A stretch of DNA of 64,000 nt from Thermoanaerobaculia bacterium (GTDB lineage Bacteria; Acidobacteriota; Thermoanaerobaculia; Multivoradales; J023), in the NCBI GenBank assembly GCA_030431255.1, contig JAUIJL010000026.1, positions 62,001 to 126,000 of the forward strand, written 5' to 3'. Each line of letters opens with the position of its first letter. Positions within the stretch are counted from its first letter, which is position 1. This document shows, piece by piece, positions 28,339-36,374 of this stretch. Made by a program: the position numbers and the translations under genes. The notes beneath the pieces are model-generated. The model searched no databases and was not told the DNA's origin. It was given only the letters and a program-made list of their open reading frames with translations.

Positions 28339-29775
28339 TCAGCGAATATAGCCGAGGCTTCGAAGCTTCTCCATTTCCTCGCCGGTCAGCGTCGGAGCTA
28401 CTTGCCCCGACACCTTCGATGCCCCGACCCCCAAAGCCTTTTTCCACAAATCCAGCTCTTCTCGCATTTTGGCCAACCGTTTCGGGTGGTCCTGGGCCAC
28501 ATTTCGACGCTCGCCGGGATCTGTCTCGAGGTTGTAAAGGAGTGGGCGATGGGTCTTGCGATCGTAGACCAATTTCCACGGGCCTTCGTACATCGCGTCG
28601 AGATCGCGCCAGCGGCGAGTCTGGCTGAAAACCGGAAGATCGGAGAGGTTGCCTTTCGAATCGGGAAACACTGAGCGAGATGCAGAGTAAGAAGGATCTA
28701 TCAACTTCAGTGTGCTCGGCATCAGATCGACGAGACTGACCGTCTTCTCGATCCTGCCAATCCTCGGCGGTTGACCCTCAGCATGCGGTAGCTTGACGAC
28801 GAGCGGAATCCGAATCAGCTCGTCGAAAAGAAATTGAGTATGCCCGATCCATCGATCGTTGCGCTCTCCGAACATTTCGCCGTGATCTGCGACGAAAATA
28901 ATGAGCGTATCGTCGTACACCCCGGCATCTCTCAACTTGTCGATCAGCAGACCTATTCGAGAGTCTGTAAAGGCGACCTCCGAATCGTATAGATCGAAAA
29001 GATACTCCCGGTCTTGGGCCGTCAGCTGCCCGGTCTTGGCCATACTGCGTAATTCTTCGAAGTTGTCTCCGCCGCTGTGAAGCTCTCCCTCGTATCCCTC
29101 TGAGAACGGAAAGCTCTGATGCTCCAAATAGTCGTAGTGAGGATCAAAAAAGTGGGCAAACAGGAAGAACGGCCGGTCCGTCTCGACAAGGACATCGAGG
29201 CAATCCGAGGCCAGACCGGAAACACCGTCCGAAGAAACCGTTGCGTGCCCTCCGGCGTAGCGCTGATCCCAGAATCCGAACCCTCTATTGAATTTGTACT
29301 TCGTACCGATAAAGAAATGAGACACGATTCCAGCTGTGGCATACCCTCGGCTCGACAGCTCTTCAGCCAGAGTAGGAATTTCTTCGGGCAAGGGTAAGGG
29401 GTCGAAGCCTATTCCGAGCTCACCCGGGTGGCGCCCGGTAAAGACCCCGGCAAAAGACGGCGTGGTCCAGGGTGCCGGAGCAATCGCCCGATCAAACACC
29501 AAAGAGTCTCGGCCCAACCGATCCAGATTTGGCGACGTCTCGCGGTCGTGACCGTACAAGCTCAATCGATCCGCTCGCAAGGTGTCCACAGCGAGAATGA
29601 CCACGTTCGGTAGACCCTTTTGCGTCGGTGTGGAGATTTCCGGCAAACGGCAGAGATTCTCTTTTCCGGGCTCGTTCTTTTTGGCGCCGGCAAAAGCGGA
29701 CGGCGCACTCGCTCCGAAACTGACCAACGAAATTCCGACGAGAAATACTGACAACAACCATCGACCCATCATCAA
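28339..29775 (-). CDS. Exported sulfatase-fold hydrolase with Thr nucleophile
   Basis: After a signal peptide (cleavage near 30, SAFAGA) the 478-residue protein has the sulfatase/alkaline phosphatase fold. Metal residues are in ILAVDTLRADRL (first Asp), VADHGEMFGE (Asp-His) and HTQFLFDE. The active-site segment reads APWTTPSFAGVFTGRHP. Sulfatases have Cys or Ser here, modified to formylglycine (C-x-P-S-R), while this protein has Thr-Thr-Pro-Ser-Phe. The nucleophile is therefore probably Thr, as in phosphoethanolamine or phosphoglycerol transferases of the same fold. The protein ends in EEMEKLRSLGYIR. The true substrate is unknown. A separate promoter is expected on the minus strand above 29775. 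Confidence 0.85.
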   Translation of the reverse strand: MMMGRWLLSVFLVGISLVSFGASAPSAFAGAKKNEPGKENLCRLPEISTPTQKGLPNVVILAVDTLRADRLSLYGHDRETSPNLDRLGRDSLVFDRAIAPAPWTTPSFAGVFTGRHPGELGIGFDPLPLPEEIPTLAEELSSRGYATAGIVSHFFIGTKYKFNRGFGFWDQRYAGGHATVSSDGVSGLASDCLDVLVETDRPFFLFAHFFDPHYDYLEHQSFPFSEGYEGELHSGGDNFEELRSMAKTGQLTAQDREYLFDLYDSEVAFTDSRIGLLIDKLRDAGVYDDTLIIFVADHGEMFGERNDRWIGHTQFLFDELIRIPLVVKLPHAEGQPPRIGRIEKTVSLVDLMPSTLKLIDPSYSASRSVFPDSKGNLSDLPVFSQTRRWRDLDAMYEGPWKLVYDRKTHRPLLYNLETDPGERRNVAQDHPKRLAKMREELDLWKKALGVGASKVSGQVAPTLTGEEMEKLRSLGYIR

Positions 29776-30382
29776 TTCACCTCAATTTCAAAACCAATCC
29801 TCAAGAAGAGTCATCTGTTACGGTGTGTTGTTTCAACGAAGAAAAAGATTCAATCCGCCTTCTTCGATTCACTCACGCCGTATCTCTCCATAAGCAATAG
29901 TGTCGATTTTCGCTGATATTGATATCAGAGCTTGGCATTACCTCTTGGGCCGATACCCTCGAAACGCTCGGTCCGGATCTTTCTCTCGACCAGGACGTCA
30001 GGGCCTCGCAGGCCCGCGATACCGCCCAATGGATCCCGGTGCATGGTTGTTGGCCCTCGACCTGTGGCACCACACAGCCGCGCTGCTGGCCATCGCCGCC
30101 GTGCTGGTGGCCCTCGGTGCCCGCTCGTTCGAGAGGACCGTGGCTTGACCGTCCTACTACGGCGACCGTCAACACGTAGGGAGGTCTGCCAAGCCGCCTC
30201 GGCCAACTAAAAGCGAGATCACTGCCGCGGTGGTGAGCGAATCACCACTTTCGTCAAAGACACGGTCTTCCGCGACCGATATCGATAAGATTCCGACGCG
30301 GACCAGTCCGTCCACGAGCACCCCGACCACCGGGCGCGCCGCCTTCGGTCGCGATCTGGGACGCCTCAAGTCGGGATCCAGC
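29776..30382. other. 600-base gap with a gene relic
   Basis: No intact gene is supported here. Only the possible permease relic at 29919-30148 is readable. The rest, 30149-30382, has frames with no family likeness on either strand. Confidence 0.4.
29919..30148 (+). pseudogene. Relic of a membrane protein C-terminus (permease-like)
   Basis: Two adjoining frames look like one broken coding region. One gives SWADTLETLGPDLSLDQD in frame 3. After a shift near 30030 the other gives AWLLALDLWHHTAALLAIAA in frame 2, followed by VALGARSFERTVA and a stop. The second part is a hydrophobic helix followed by a short basic tail, as at the end of ABC-2 type permeases. No start site, ribosome site or upstream domain remains. 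Confidence 0.35.
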
Positions 30383-31528
30383 CTAGTCCTCAACCCGGCT
30401 TCGGGCCTGGAGCAGGTCCGCAACTTCCGGCCGGGGCCTCGGCGCTTTGCGAGGGAGAGCGACATCCGGATTCGCTCCATGGTCGAGAAGGAGTCGAATC
30501 ATCGCCATGGACTCGGTGCTGGACAGCCGAGAGCCCCACGCGTCTTGGGCGATCGCCGTGCCCAAGGCTGTATACCCCTCTTCGTCGGCCTCTGCCAAAT
30601 CGCAGCCCGCATCGAGTAGGAGGCGCACGATGTGGAAGTGCCCTCCCGCGACCGCGCCGACGATCGGTGGGCTGCAATTGCACTGATCCACAGGCGCTCC
30701 GGCGTCGAGCAACAAACGAACGATTTTCTCGTCGCCTAAATAGGTCGCCTCTTCTAAGGGCAGAAGGCCGGTCCAATTGGCGGGCAACGGTAGGGCCCCT
30801 TGGTCGAGGAGCCATTGGACGGTGTCGCTGTCGGAGGCTTCGATGGCCTCCATCAACGCCTCGCCGAGCTCATGGGCGAAAATTAGGTCTTCCGAGGGCT
30901 CGGGAGCATAGCCGGCCCCGCGAGCCAAAAGAAAACATGTCGCGTGATGATTGCCGCATCCCAGGGCGAGCTCCAACGGCGTGACGTCGAACATCGGGTC
31001 CGGACAATGATCGACATCGGCACCGAGCGCGACGGCGCGCTCCAGCAGATCATGATCGAAATGTACGACCGCGAGCTCCAAGAGGTAGTTGTAGTCCTCC
31101 GTTTCGAGCGGGTCTGCCGGAACGGCTCTATGGATCATGCTCGCGACCGACGTCCTGGAACGGCCATCGGTATGACCCGGCAGTGGCTCGAACGGTCTGC
31201 CTTTCGGGTCGAGGCTCCACCGGGAATACCCCTCTAATTCATGGTGGATCTCATAGGCTACCTCCAACCAGCCGTCCGCGATCTTCTCCTCACGCCAGCG
31301 GCGGCAGACCTCGACAGCTTCGTCGATGGAGTCTCTCTCAAAGTGGAGCACCCGTTTCTCTCCGGAAAACGGCCCCTGCTCCACCTGGATCTTCCTTCCC
31401 ACCAGCGTGAGAGACCAAGTGCGAATGTCGTGGTCACCGGGAGCGTGAAACCGCCAATAGCCGGCTCCGCCTGGACCGTCGCCGGGCCAAATCAACCGCG
31501 CTGCCGCGCTTTCATCGTGGGCTTTCAC
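30383..31528 (-). CDS. WGR-like domain and ankyrin repeat protein
   Basis: The 381-residue protein has two parts. Residues about 30-105 resemble a WGR domain: TWSLTLVGRKIQVEQG has the W-x-x-x-x-x-GR pattern, followed by an acidic helix (EAVEVCRRWREEKIADGWLEV). WGR domains bind nucleic acid ends in PARP proteins but occur in bacterial proteins such as MolR. Residues 150-370 are five to six ankyrin repeats (LLERAVALGADVDH, TPLELALGCGNHHA, IVRLLLDAGAPVDQ, MIRLLLDHGANPDV). No signal peptide or enzyme domain is present. It probably acts as a cytosolic binding or scaffold protein. There are no obvious operon partners. Confidence 0.75.
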   Translation of the reverse strand: MKAHDESAAARLIWPGDGPGGAGYWRFHAPGDHDIRTWSLTLVGRKIQVEQGPFSGEKRVLHFERDSIDEAVEVCRRWREEKIADGWLEVAYEIHHELEGYSRWSLDPKGRPFEPLPGHTDGRSRTSVASMIHRAVPADPLETEDYNYLLELAVVHFDHDLLERAVALGADVDHCPDPMFDVTPLELALGCGNHHATCFLLARGAGYAPEPSEDLIFAHELGEALMEAIEASDSDTVQWLLDQGALPLPANWTGLLPLEEATYLGDEKIVRLLLDAGAPVDQCNCSPPIVGAVAGGHFHIVRLLLDAGCDLAEADEEGYTALGTAIAQDAWGSRLSSTESMAMIRLLLDHGANPDVALPRKAPRPRPEVADLLQARSRVED

Positions 31529-31768
31529 GGATCTCTCCGCAGGAGAGTGGCAACAGTAGGGTCATGCTTCATTTAGGCGCATTCTTTCATCGACTCGCAG
31601 CAGCTCCGAATCCGGGGATTGGGCCGGCTGAGTGAAACCCGCCAGGACGGTCGTGTCTCTAAAAACTATAGAGACCCTCACAACCAGCCGACCTCATCAC
31701 CAGCCGGTTGTAGGTCTCATCTCGTTGCCCTCCAAACGCGAAAGCTTCACCCACACTGGAGACTCGAC
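31529..31768. other. Promoter region of the DUF2892 gene
   Basis: A 7-bp inverted repeat GTCTCTA-N7-TAGAGAC lies at 31655-31675, with CAACCAGCCG/CGGTTG pieces just after it. It may be an operator or hairpin upstream of the DUF2892 gene. No other signal is clear. Confidence 0.35.
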
Positions 31769-31972
31769 ATGCAAAAGAATATGGGAACCGTCGACCGAGC
31801 CATCCGAATCATCGTCGCCGCGGTAGTGGCCGCGCTCTATTTCACGGGTCAAATATCGGGCACGGTGGCCATTGTGCTCGGGGTGCTCGCAGCGATTTTC
31901 ATCCTGACGAGCGCGGTCGGCGTTTGTCCGCTCTACTCGCTGATCGGCCTCTCAACCTGTAAACGCGCCTGA
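31769..31972 (+). CDS. DUF2892 small inner-membrane protein
   Basis: The 67-residue protein starts at ATG 31769 with MQKNMGTVDRAIRI, the usual opening of DUF2892 proteins. Two hydrophobic helices follow (IIVAAVVAALYFTG and VAIVLGVLAAIFILTSAVG), and the end has CPLYSLIGLSTC with the two conserved Cys of the family. The family includes the membrane part of YgaP rhodanese and is often linked to sulfur or thiol metabolism. The longer upstream frame lacks similarity, so it is not used. A perfect 14-bp hairpin follows at 32015-32046. Confidence 0.85.
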   Translation: MQKNMGTVDRAIRIIVAAVVAALYFTGQISGTVAIVLGVLAAIFILTSAVGVCPLYSLIGLSTCKRA

Positions 31973-32014
31973 GTCGGCGACGGCGCCTCTGAAGAGTCCG
32001 AAGACCCTAAATCA

Positions 32015-32046
32015 AGAGGCGCCGCGGGTCGGCCCGCGGCGCCTCT
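32015..32046. terminator. Strong bidirectional hairpin between convergent genes
   Basis: A perfect 14-bp stem (AGAGGCGCCGCGGG and its complement) with a TCGG loop lies between the DUF2892 stop (31972) and the vWA protein stop (32081). There is no T-tract on either side, so it could be a Rho-assisted stop or an RNA-stabilising hairpin. Confidence 0.55.
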
Positions 32047-32080
32047 CAAGAACGACCCGTTTGAGGGTTGGTCCTGACCG

Positions 32081-34471
32081 TCAGTCCCGGTCCGCCCCTC
32101 GGGTTCCCTCCCTCTTTTCTCGACGCAGCTCCTCCAGGTCCGCGACTTTGCCCGCCAGGGTGGCCAGCTCGGCGATTTTGGTATCGCCCGGCAGCTCGGC
32201 GGCAACCTTCTGCAGGCGGACAAAGAGGTCCCGTGGATCCGTGTCGCGGGCCCAATAGGACTGGCGGAGGACTTCTGCCAGCTCGGCTACCGAGGCCGCC
32301 AAGCGGAATTCGCTCGACGCCTGGTTCCAGGCGGGCGCGAAGTCTCGACCGCGGACCTCGACCTTCTGCTCGACCATTTCCTTCTCGGCCATGGACGCGT
32401 AGCGCAGGTGCACGGTGGCCACGGGGTCTCTCTTGCGCAACGGACGTGTGGTTTTCAGCTCGTAGAGCACGGTGACCGTATGTCCCGCCCCGATTTCACC
32501 CGCGTCCACGGTGTCGTCGCGGAAGCGTTCGTCGGCGATATCCCGATTCTCATAACCCAGGAGGCGATAGCGGGACACGATCTCGGGATTCATCTCCACC
32601 TGAGCACGGGCTTCCGCGGCGATGGTCTGCAAGGTGCCGGTCAAATCCTCGACGAAGATCCGACGGGCCTCTCGGACCGAATCCACATAGGCGTAGCGGC
32701 CATTTCCGCGATCCGCCAGCTGCTCCATGAGGATGTCGTTGTAGTTGCCCATGCCGAAGCCGACGGTGGTCAGCTCGACCCCCTGCTGAGCATGGTCGCG
32801 GACCATTTCGAGGATGTCGTCCGCCGAGGTCTTGCCCACATTGGCGACCCCATCGGAGCACAGGATGATCCGGTTGATCTCACCCCGACGCTTGGACTCC
32901 GCCGCCATCTCATAGGCCAGCTGGAGGCCTTCACCGGCGTTGGTGGAGCCTTCCGGGTGCAACGCGTTGATCGCGCGTCGAATGCGCTCCCGATTGGAGG
33001 TCGGCTCGAGCAAGACCCGGCCTCGGGTGCCGTACACCACCAGCGCCATGCGGTCGCGCGGTTTGAGCTGATCGATCAACAGGCTCAGGCTCTTCTTCAC
33101 CAAGCCCAGGCGGTCCTCCCGCTCCATGGACCCGGAGACGTCGATGACGAAGGTGAGCAGGGCCGGCTTGCGATCCGCCGGATCGACTTCCCGGCCTTTG
33201 AGGCCGATGCGCAGGGTGTAGTAGCGTCCACCCTCTCTGGAGATGGACGGCGCCCCCTCGATGTTGAACGCGAAGTCTCCCTCGCCGTATTGAGGGGGAG
33301 CATCGCCATAGTCGAAGTAATTGACCATCTCTTCTACCCGCACCGCACCTCGGGGCGGCAAAGCATCACGGCTCAAGTACTCCCGCACCAAACCGTAGGA
33401 TCCGGTGTCCACGTCGAGACCGAAGGTGGAGAGGCGATCGTCCTCGGTGTCGATGAACGGGTTGGTGTCCACCGAGTCGAAGAAATTGTCCTCAAACGCC
33501 CGGTCCTGCGCCGAGCTCGGTGCGTGGCCGACGTAACCCAAGGCCCGTAGGTGCTCTTCCCGGGAAGGAACCGTCGAGCTTTGGACGTGTTGAACGTCCA
33601 CCAACGGAGCTTCCGCGGTGACCACGAGCTCGTCCATCACTTCCCCCACCGGCGACGGCGCCTCCGGCTCGGGTCGGCTCACGTCCCCTTCGCCCCGCAC
33701 GGTCTCAGCTTCCGCTGGGGGTGCTGTCGGTCGGGGGGCCGGAGCCGAGGGTCGCGGAACCGACTGCTCGCGAGCCACGGACTGCTTCTTGGCCTCGGGA
33801 ACGGCGTTGCCTTCCTGACGCGAACGCGACTCCCGGCGCGAGCTCGGCGCTTGCCTTGCCGTCGATTGACCTGCAGTCGCCTGGCCCTGGAGAGCCCCTT
33901 CCAACGAGGTCGGCAGATTCCCACCGACCGGGCTGTCGCCGACCGCGGTGCCACCGACTGCGGAGGCCGAGTCGTCGGCGTCTGCCGTCAAGTCTCCGCT
34001 GAGCTTCCGTCCGCCGACCAGGGCATCCTGCTTCATCGCCTCTTTCTTCAGCGCTACTTCCGCGGCCTCGCCGACGGCCGCAGGGGCCGGGGGAGACACG
34101 GTACGCAGAGCCCCCTCCGACTCGAGCTGCAGGCTCGGCTGCATGGAGTCTGTATTTCGTACCAGGATCGAGCCCAGCCCCACCGCCAGCACCAGGCCGG
34201 CGGCCACGCTCCACAGCCAATAACGCGGCCGGTTGTCGTTGGCGGGCAGCTCCGGCGCCATGGCAGGACCGATCTCGGGACTCTCGGTGTCGTCAGCCGA
34301 GATCAGCTCGAAGCTCACATCTTGCGGAATATCGTTCAGGAGACGTTCCAGAAGACCTTCCGGCGGTGTCGTATCCACCTCGCCGCCCGCGGCGGAGAAC
34401 AGCATTTCGAGATCCTCATCGTTCTTGGGGTTGAGATTCTTGGGGTTGAGTTTTTCGTCGGCTCGGCTCAT
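32081..34471 (-). CDS. Membrane vWA-domain protein (YfbK-like)
   Basis: The 796-residue protein has a cytosolic N-terminal segment of about 80 residues, one membrane helix (WLWSVAAGLVLAVGLGSILV, about 84-103), and a long low-complexity linker rich in Pro, Ala and Ser. The linker contains EEHLRALGYVGHA near 310. The region YFDYGDAPPQYGEGDFAF is typical of YfbK-like proteins. A vWA domain follows at about 440-620 with an intact MIDAS (FVIDVSGSME). The C-terminal part matches the DUF3520-like end. It would be anchored in the inner membrane and face the periplasm. Its ATG overlaps the stop of an ECF sigma factor gene by 4 bases. That position and topology are those of an anti-sigma factor, so the N-terminus may bind the sigma factor. 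This is inference. Confidence 0.85.
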   Translation of the reverse strand: MSRADEKLNPKNLNPKNDEDLEMLFSAAGGEVDTTPPEGLLERLLNDIPQDVSFELISADDTESPEIGPAMAPELPANDNRPRYWLWSVAAGLVLAVGLGSILVRNTDSMQPSLQLESEGALRTVSPPAPAAVGEAAEVALKKEAMKQDALVGGRKLSGDLTADADDSASAVGGTAVGDSPVGGNLPTSLEGALQGQATAGQSTARQAPSSRRESRSRQEGNAVPEAKKQSVAREQSVPRPSAPAPRPTAPPAEAETVRGEGDVSRPEPEAPSPVGEVMDELVVTAEAPLVDVQHVQSSTVPSREEHLRALGYVGHAPSSAQDRAFEDNFFDSVDTNPFIDTEDDRLSTFGLDVDTGSYGLVREYLSRDALPPRGAVRVEEMVNYFDYGDAPPQYGEGDFAFNIEGAPSISREGGRYYTLRIGLKGREVDPADRKPALLTFVIDVSGSMEREDRLGLVKKSLSLLIDQLKPRDRMALVVYGTRGRVLLEPTSNRERIRRAINALHPEGSTNAGEGLQLAYEMAAESKRRGEINRIILCSDGVANVGKTSADDILEMVRDHAQQGVELTTVGFGMGNYNDILMEQLADRGNGRYAYVDSVREARRIFVEDLTGTLQTIAAEARAQVEMNPEIVSRYRLLGYENRDIADERFRDDTVDAGEIGAGHTVTVLYELKTTRPLRKRDPVATVHLRYASMAEKEMVEQKVEVRGRDFAPAWNQASSEFRLAASVAELAEVLRQSYWARDTDPRDLFVRLQKVAAELPGDTKIAELATLAGKVADLEELRREKREGTRGADRD

Positions 34472-35028
34472 GCCACTTCCTCCTCGCCGGCCTCGAGCGC
34501 CTTATGCAGACGCAGCTTGGCGTTCTTGAGCCGCTTTCGAATCGCGGCTCCGGTCACTTTCTCGACCCGTGCAATCTCTTCCACGCTCAGCTCAGCCCAG
34601 AAACGGGCGGTCACCGTAAATCGGAGCTCCTCGGGCAATCCGAGCACGGCCCGACGCAAACGCAGGGCGACCTCCCGACGATCCATAGAATCGTCTTGGC
34701 TCGGCTTGGGATCGACCACCACGGCCATGTGCTCGGGGTCGATCTGGGCCTCCCGGGCACGCCGTTGATGGTTTAGAAACGTGGTGTACGCGATCCGAAA
34801 CAACCAGGTGGTCAAACGAGACCGCTGATCGAAGGTCGGCAAGGCCTTCCACGCCTTTCGGTAAGTGTCTTGGGTCAGGTCGGCGGCCAGCTCTCGATCG
34901 CCATGGACCATTCGCATCAACGACGCGAAAACTTGGCCATAGGTCGAGCTCACGAGCTCCTCCGCCGCCCGACGGTCACCCGCGGCCACGGCGGCCAACA
35001 AGCGCATTTCTTCCGTCGGTTCGAGCAT
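34468..35028 (-). CDS. ECF RNA polymerase sigma factor
   Basis: The 186-residue sigma factor has region 2 (YGQVFASLMRMVHGDRELAA, then LTQDTYRKAWKALPTF, and RSRLTTWLFRIAYTTFLNHQ) and region 4 (LPEELRFTVTARFWAELSVEEIA, followed by VTGAAIRKRLKNAKLRLHKAL). It resembles SigE/RpoE-type ECF factors. The ATG at 35028 has GGGGGA 6 bases upstream; the frame extends further up without similarity. Its end overlaps the vWA membrane protein, which probably controls it. Confidence 0.92.
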   Translation of the reverse strand: MLEPTEEMRLLAAVAAGDRRAAEELVSSTYGQVFASLMRMVHGDRELAADLTQDTYRKAWKALPTFDQRSRLTTWLFRIAYTTFLNHQRRAREAQIDPEHMAVVVDPKPSQDDSMDRREVALRLRRAVLGLPEELRFTVTARFWAELSVEEIARVEKVTGAAIRKRLKNAKLRLHKALEAGEEEVA

Positions 35029-35321
35029 GTTGTTCCCCCAGATCCCCGGTGTTTCCAAAGCTCGGATCGTCCGCCTTATCAGGGGCGATATACCGGTCGA
35101 TGGGTTGGGCCGTCCGGAAATCTCAGCGGTCGTCCGCGTCGACAAAGGGTTGGATTTCCGGGCTAGTGTGTTCATCAACCAGTTGGACACCGGAAGATTT
35201 CATTCCGCAACCGCCGGACGGAAATTTTTGCCCCGCCGCGCGCTCAAGCCATGCCGCGACGCGGCGCGCAGCGAGTCGATTGCCGCATCTTGACAAGACA
35301 GCCATGGGGCAGCCATACTTG

Positions 35322-35337
35322 CTTACCGACCGGTAAG
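35322..35337. promoter_or_regulatory. Palindromic TetR-type operator
   Basis: CTTACCG-AC-CGGTAAG is a perfect 7-bp inverted repeat, with TTACCGACCGGTAA as core. It lies 204 bases upstream of the tetR-like start and in the shared region above the ECF sigma factor. The sequence looks like operators of TetR regulators of fatty-acid degradation. It may control tetR, the acyl-CoA dehydrogenase, or both. Confidence 0.65.
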
Positions 35338-35540
35338 TAATAGCCGGACGGCTTCTTTCTACGGCATTCCTTTATCGGCGAAACGGCACCGAGCTGATCT
35401 CAGCCCATGGTTTTAGCCGGTGTTTTCAGTATAGACGCTCTCCGGCGCACATCCCGCCCGGAGCCCTGTCACCGGTGGCCCCTCGGCCGCTCCCACGGGA
35501 GCCCGTTCGGCTCGCCGCCATCGCTTGGACCGTGAGGCTC

Positions 35541-36218
35541 ATGAGCACCAAGACATCCAAGAAAAAAGCCGGCCTCTTCGACGACGAGCGCGCCGGCAAC
35601 ATCTACCGCATCGCGGCTCAGATGATCCATGAGAAGGGCTTCGACGCCACTTCCATGAACGCCATCGCCGAAGCGGTGGACCTCACCAAGCCGGGGCTTT
35701 ACTACTACGTAAAGGGCAAAAAAGAGCTGCTTTTCGCGATCATGAGCTTTGCCATGGACCTGCTCGAGAAAGAGGTGGTCCAACCGGCCAAGGAGCTCGA
35801 CCGTCCCCAAGATCGGCTGCGTTTGATCGTGCGACGCCACGCCCGGCTGCTCACCCACGAGTCCGGGGCCGTGGCCATTCTCATCGACGAGGTGGGCGGG
35901 CTGTCGGACGCCCAACGGGATGAGATCACGGAACGGAAGCGGGCCTACTTCGACTTCATTCGCGAGACCCTGGAAGCGCTCAAGGCCGAAGGCGAGCTTT
36001 TCGACGTCGACACCACCACCGCGACCTTCAGCCTGCTGGGCATGGTGATGTGGATTTGCCGCTGGTACCAACCCGGTGGCCGAATGGATTCCGACGAGGT
36101 CGTCAACGACGTGGCGGAAATCGCCGTGCGCGGATTGGTTCGGGGCTCGCGCTCACCGATCGGAGCCGAAGCGGACACCGAAGCCGCCAACCTAGATTTG
36201 GAGAACGTTCTCAGCTGA
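35541..36218 (+). CDS. TetR-family transcriptional regulator
   Basis: The 225-residue protein has an N-terminal TetR HTH: YRIAAQMIHEKGFDATSMNA, then IAEAVDLTKPGLYYYVKGKK and ELLFAIMSFAMD. The C-terminal ligand domain (about 80-190) resembles the KstR2/AcrR type (TERKRAYFDFIRETLEALKA). Start ATG 35541 follows GTGAGG; the upstream frame has no similarity. The next gene, 156 bases downstream on the same strand, is an acyl-CoA dehydrogenase, so an acyl-CoA ligand is likely. The palindrome at 35322-35337 is the candidate operator. Confidence 0.88.
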   Translation: MSTKTSKKKAGLFDDERAGNIYRIAAQMIHEKGFDATSMNAIAEAVDLTKPGLYYYVKGKKELLFAIMSFAMDLLEKEVVQPAKELDRPQDRLRLIVRRHARLLTHESGAVAILIDEVGGLSDAQRDEITERKRAYFDFIRETLEALKAEGELFDVDTTTATFSLLGMVMWICRWYQPGGRMDSDEVVNDVAEIAVRGLVRGSRSPIGAEADTEAANLDLENVLS

Positions 36219-36374
36219 CCCGGTCCTGACTGCGGACGATTCCAGCGCCGGCAGCGACTCATGCTGAATTAGCCAACGACTCAGACTTGTGATTAGACCC
36301 AAGACCGCGACTCCCGATTTTCACCCAGCCTTGGATCACCACCGGGAGTCCGAGCACACGAAAGGAGCCGATTC

